NCBI GenBank assembly: GCA_020347085.1
Contig: CP070769.1
Coordinates: forward strand, 469,863 to 477,769
Direction: 5' to 3'
Source: Desulfobacterales bacterium
GTDB lineage: Bacteria > Desulfobacterota > Desulfobacteria > Desulfobacterales > C00003060
Length of the DNA: 7,907 nt
Below are positions 6,461 through 7,907 of this stretch, in pieces. The position numbers and the translations under genes were made by a program. The stretch's first letter is position 1; each line of letters starts with the position of its first letter. Below the pieces are notes generated by a model. That model saw nothing but the letters and a program-made list of their open reading frames with translations. It did no database searches and had not been told where the DNA came from.

Positions 6461-7718
6461 TTACTGCCTCCGCAATTTCGATTAGGCTAAGTTCGTATTT
6501 TCCCAGCTTGATATACTGAAAAATTGGTATTCTGGATATGCACACATAAGAACACAACCCACACTCAATGCAGCAATCCAGGTCGTAAAGCGCCCTGGCA
6601 TCTTCATAAAAGCGTCCTTCTAAGAACCTGACGAGCATGTTGACAGGGATCTTAACCGGACAGATCCTGACACATTCTCCGCAGTTGATACAGGGATAGT
6701 CTGTAACCTGGGCGCTGTTGGTTTCGTCCTGCACCACAATCCCGTCCGTGCCAGGTTCAACCCCAAGCTCTTCAGAATGGGCGGCCGCCCCTGTCATAGG
6801 TCCTCCCATGATGAGACGATCCCGATCATTGAGCGACACATTGCAGGCTTGAAGCACATCCTTTAAGGGTGTACCTATTCTTGTCCTGACATTTGTGGTC
6901 TTGCCATCTTTTCCCACCACCGTGACAATCTTCGTCACGCAGGGCTGGCCGGTCTGAAAGGCGGCACCTAATGCTGCCACGGCTTCAGCACTCATAAAAA
7001 CCACGCCTGCATCCTCCACGGAGTCGCCGGCTAAGACCACCTCGCCAAGCACGTCCTTCATGATCATGTGAGGAAGACTGCTGGGGTAGGTGGCGCTCAC
7101 TGACTTCACGTCCGCACCGGTGGTACTCGCCTGCTGAACCAGGTTATCCGGCACCGTGATAACGATGCGGTCCACGCCCGTCATTTTCTTAAGAGCGTCA
7201 ACACCGCCTTTGATGTCAGCCGCTTCATTTTGAACCACGTACTGGTTTGCTGTGAGGAGTAAATCCTGATCCATTCCATTAATGACAATAGCGCTTATGC
7301 TCTTTTCGGGATCAGTAAATGCCTTGAAAGAAGGGTTTCCTGGGGCGTATTCAAAGAACTTCAAAGCAGCGTCCAGGGTAGGTTCTTTGTTAAACGAATC
7401 ATCCCAATCATCCTGGCCGCTGGCATCGATCGTGATGGCCTTGCATTTCTGTCCAAGCATTCCGACGTATGGAGCCATGTCCGATATGGTGCCAGTGACC
7501 GATGAGATCACGTACTCCACGCCCTCGGGAGATGCGGAGAGCCTCTGGCCCGTCTTCACACTATCGCCAACCTTGAGCCCGTTCCCACGCCCACCGTTTT
7601 GCGGCTCTTTTAGCAGCAGGATGACTTTGCTTGGAACCGGAAGCTCTTGAACAGTCCCTACAGTAACACTGTACTGTAACCTTGGTTTGGCCAAACCCAA
7701 AAATGATCTTTTAATCAT
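6453..7718 (-). CDS. rnfC: RnfC-like subunit with degenerate FMN/NADH-binding region
   Basis: Canonical RnfC is the cytoplasmic peripheral subunit that binds FMN and exchanges electrons with NAD(H). This 421-residue protein shows an RnfC N-terminal domain (KVGDSVKTGQRLSASPEG, 49-66), an SLBB-like region (about 265-310, RTRIGTPLKDVL and LIMGGPMTG) and two C-terminal [4Fe-4S] motifs: C343, C346, C349, C353 and C383, C386, C389, C393. Between them, the GAGFPTHVK-like loop cannot be found, and where INGAECEPYLTSD is expected the sequence reads INGMDQDLLLTAN (146-158). The YPxGxExxL-like segment has become YPSSLPHMI (211-219). The flavin/NADH site is therefore probably lost or strongly altered. 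AAAGGG 7 nt upstream supports the start. It is the first gene of the operon and sits directly behind a repeat. The family call is firm; loss of NADH binding is inference. Confidence 0.93.
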   Translation of the reverse strand: MIKRSFLGLAKPRLQYSVTVGTVQELPVPSKVILLLKEPQNGGRGNGLKVGDSVKTGQRLSASPEGVEYVISSVTGTISDMAPYVGMLGQKCKAITIDASGQDDWDDSFNKEPTLDAALKFFEYAPGNPSFKAFTDPEKSISAIVINGMDQDLLLTANQYVVQNEAADIKGGVDALKKMTGVDRIVITVPDNLVQQASTTGADVKSVSATYPSSLPHMIMKDVLGEVVLAGDSVEDAGVVFMSAEAVAALGAAFQTGQPCVTKIVTVVGKDGKTTNVRTRIGTPLKDVLQACNVSLNDRDRLIMGGPMTGAAAHSEELGVEPGTDGIVVQDETNSAQVTDYPCINCGECVRICPVKIPVNMLVRFLEGRFYEDARALYDLDCCIECGLCSYVCISRIPIFQYIKLGKYELSLIEIAEAVNE

Positions 7719-7740
7719 AGCGCAACCCTTTGTGAATTCA

Positions 7741-7753
7741 GGGGCTTCGCCCC
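7741..7753. repeat. Hairpin GGGGC-TTC-GCCCC in the rnfC leader
   Basis: This is the inverted counterpart of the hairpin at 1338-1350. It ends 22 bp upstream of the rnfC ATG and lies before the likely ribosome binding site (AAAGGG), so it would form in the 5' untranslated RNA if transcription starts upstream. There is no T-run, so it is not a terminator. Confidence 0.75.
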
Positions 7754-7907
7754 GATTGGAGTATTGGAGCGATGGAGTACTGGAGTGATGGATCTAGAGG
7801 AACAAAAGAATAACCTTATTAGCGTGAAGGTTGCAGCTGGCCGCTTGAAAAGACGCGCTCCGTGTCCGCTTGTATTACCCATTACTCCAGTACTCCATCA
7901 CTCCATG
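7741..7907 (+). repeat. Dispersed foldback repeat, right copy (cut by window edge)
   Basis: The GGGGCTTCGCCCC hairpin is followed by a GGAG-rich arm (7756-7790, units GGAGTATTGGAG, GGAGTACTGGAG), an interior of about 88 bp (7791-7878), and an inverted arm CATTACTCCAGTACTCCATC (7880-7899) that is nearly the reverse complement of the first arm. The start of the interior (TCTAGAGGAACAAAAGAATAACC) corresponds to the reverse complement of 1214-1237 in the left copy with few mismatches. The interior carries an extra stretch of roughly 50 bp (about 7818-7868) absent from the left copy. There is no open reading frame, and the element may continue beyond the window. Confidence 0.72.

Larger units (their letters stand above)
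7719..7907. other. Noncoding rnfC upstream region, promoter not identified
   Basis: The 189 bp upstream of rnfC to the window edge contain no gene. All but about 22 bp next to the start codon belong to the repeat copy at 7741-7907. I see no convincing sigma-70 pair and no GG-N10-GC sigma-54 type site on the minus strand. The rnf promoter therefore lies either within the repeat in a form I cannot recognise, or beyond the window. Confidence 0.6.

Noticed and set aside
3640..7718. Na+-translocating NADH:quinone oxidoreductase (Nqr) in place of Rnf
   Set aside because: The CDGEAB order, an RnfB with its Fe-S domains and an RnfC with two C-terminal 4Fe-4S motifs are present, and no NqrF or NqrA is found.
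7756..7907. Possible CRISPR-like array in the GGAG repeats
   Set aside because: The units are short, degenerate, partly inverted and not separated by spacers of uniform length; they form foldback arms.

Overview
The window holds one divergent Rnf-type ion-translocating electron-transfer operon on the minus strand (3' to 5' on the given strand: rnfB, rnfA, rnfE, rnfG, rnfD, rnfC, so transcribed C-D-G-E-A-B). Beyond the operon's 3' end, on the plus strand, lies an RluD-type 23S rRNA pseudouridine synthase gene. The moderate GC content, the canonical CDGEAB order, the Cys-rich RnfB and noncoding DNA rich in GGAGTAYTGGAG-type repeats suggest an anaerobic Desulfobacterota (former Deltaproteobacteria, sulfate-reducer-like) genome. 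That assignment is inference, since no marker gene is present.

Layout: 1-135 is a noncoding leader with a strong GC hairpin. 136-1089 is rluD-like (+). 1090-1487 is noncoding: it carries one copy of a dispersed repeat, a GGGGC-GAA-GCCCC hairpin and a clear Rho-independent terminator that ends the rnf transcript. 1488-7718 is the rnf operon (-), with gaps of 12-40 bp or 8-bp overlaps between genes. 7719-7907 is the rnfC leader, almost all of it a second, inverted copy of the same repeat, so the whole operon lies between two inverted copies.

The operon is not a textbook Rnf. (1) RnfB is fused in frame to a complete GltD/NfnL-type FAD/NAD(P)-binding oxidoreductase module, giving 703 residues where an ordinary RnfB has roughly 200-330. 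(2) RnfC keeps its N-terminal domain, SLBB-like region and two C-terminal [4Fe-4S] motifs, but the Gly-rich GAGFPTH-type and ECEPYLT-type motifs of the FMN/NADH site are not recognisable. (3) RnfD has Tyr where the covalent-FMN Thr is expected, while RnfG keeps an intact SGATxT flavinylation motif. Together these suggest that the pyridine-nucleotide reaction has moved from RnfC to the module fused to RnfB. The individual sequence features are read directly; the rewiring is a hypothesis. The membrane pair RnfA/RnfE, with their conserved Cys residues for the intramembrane Fe-S cluster, looks fully canonical.
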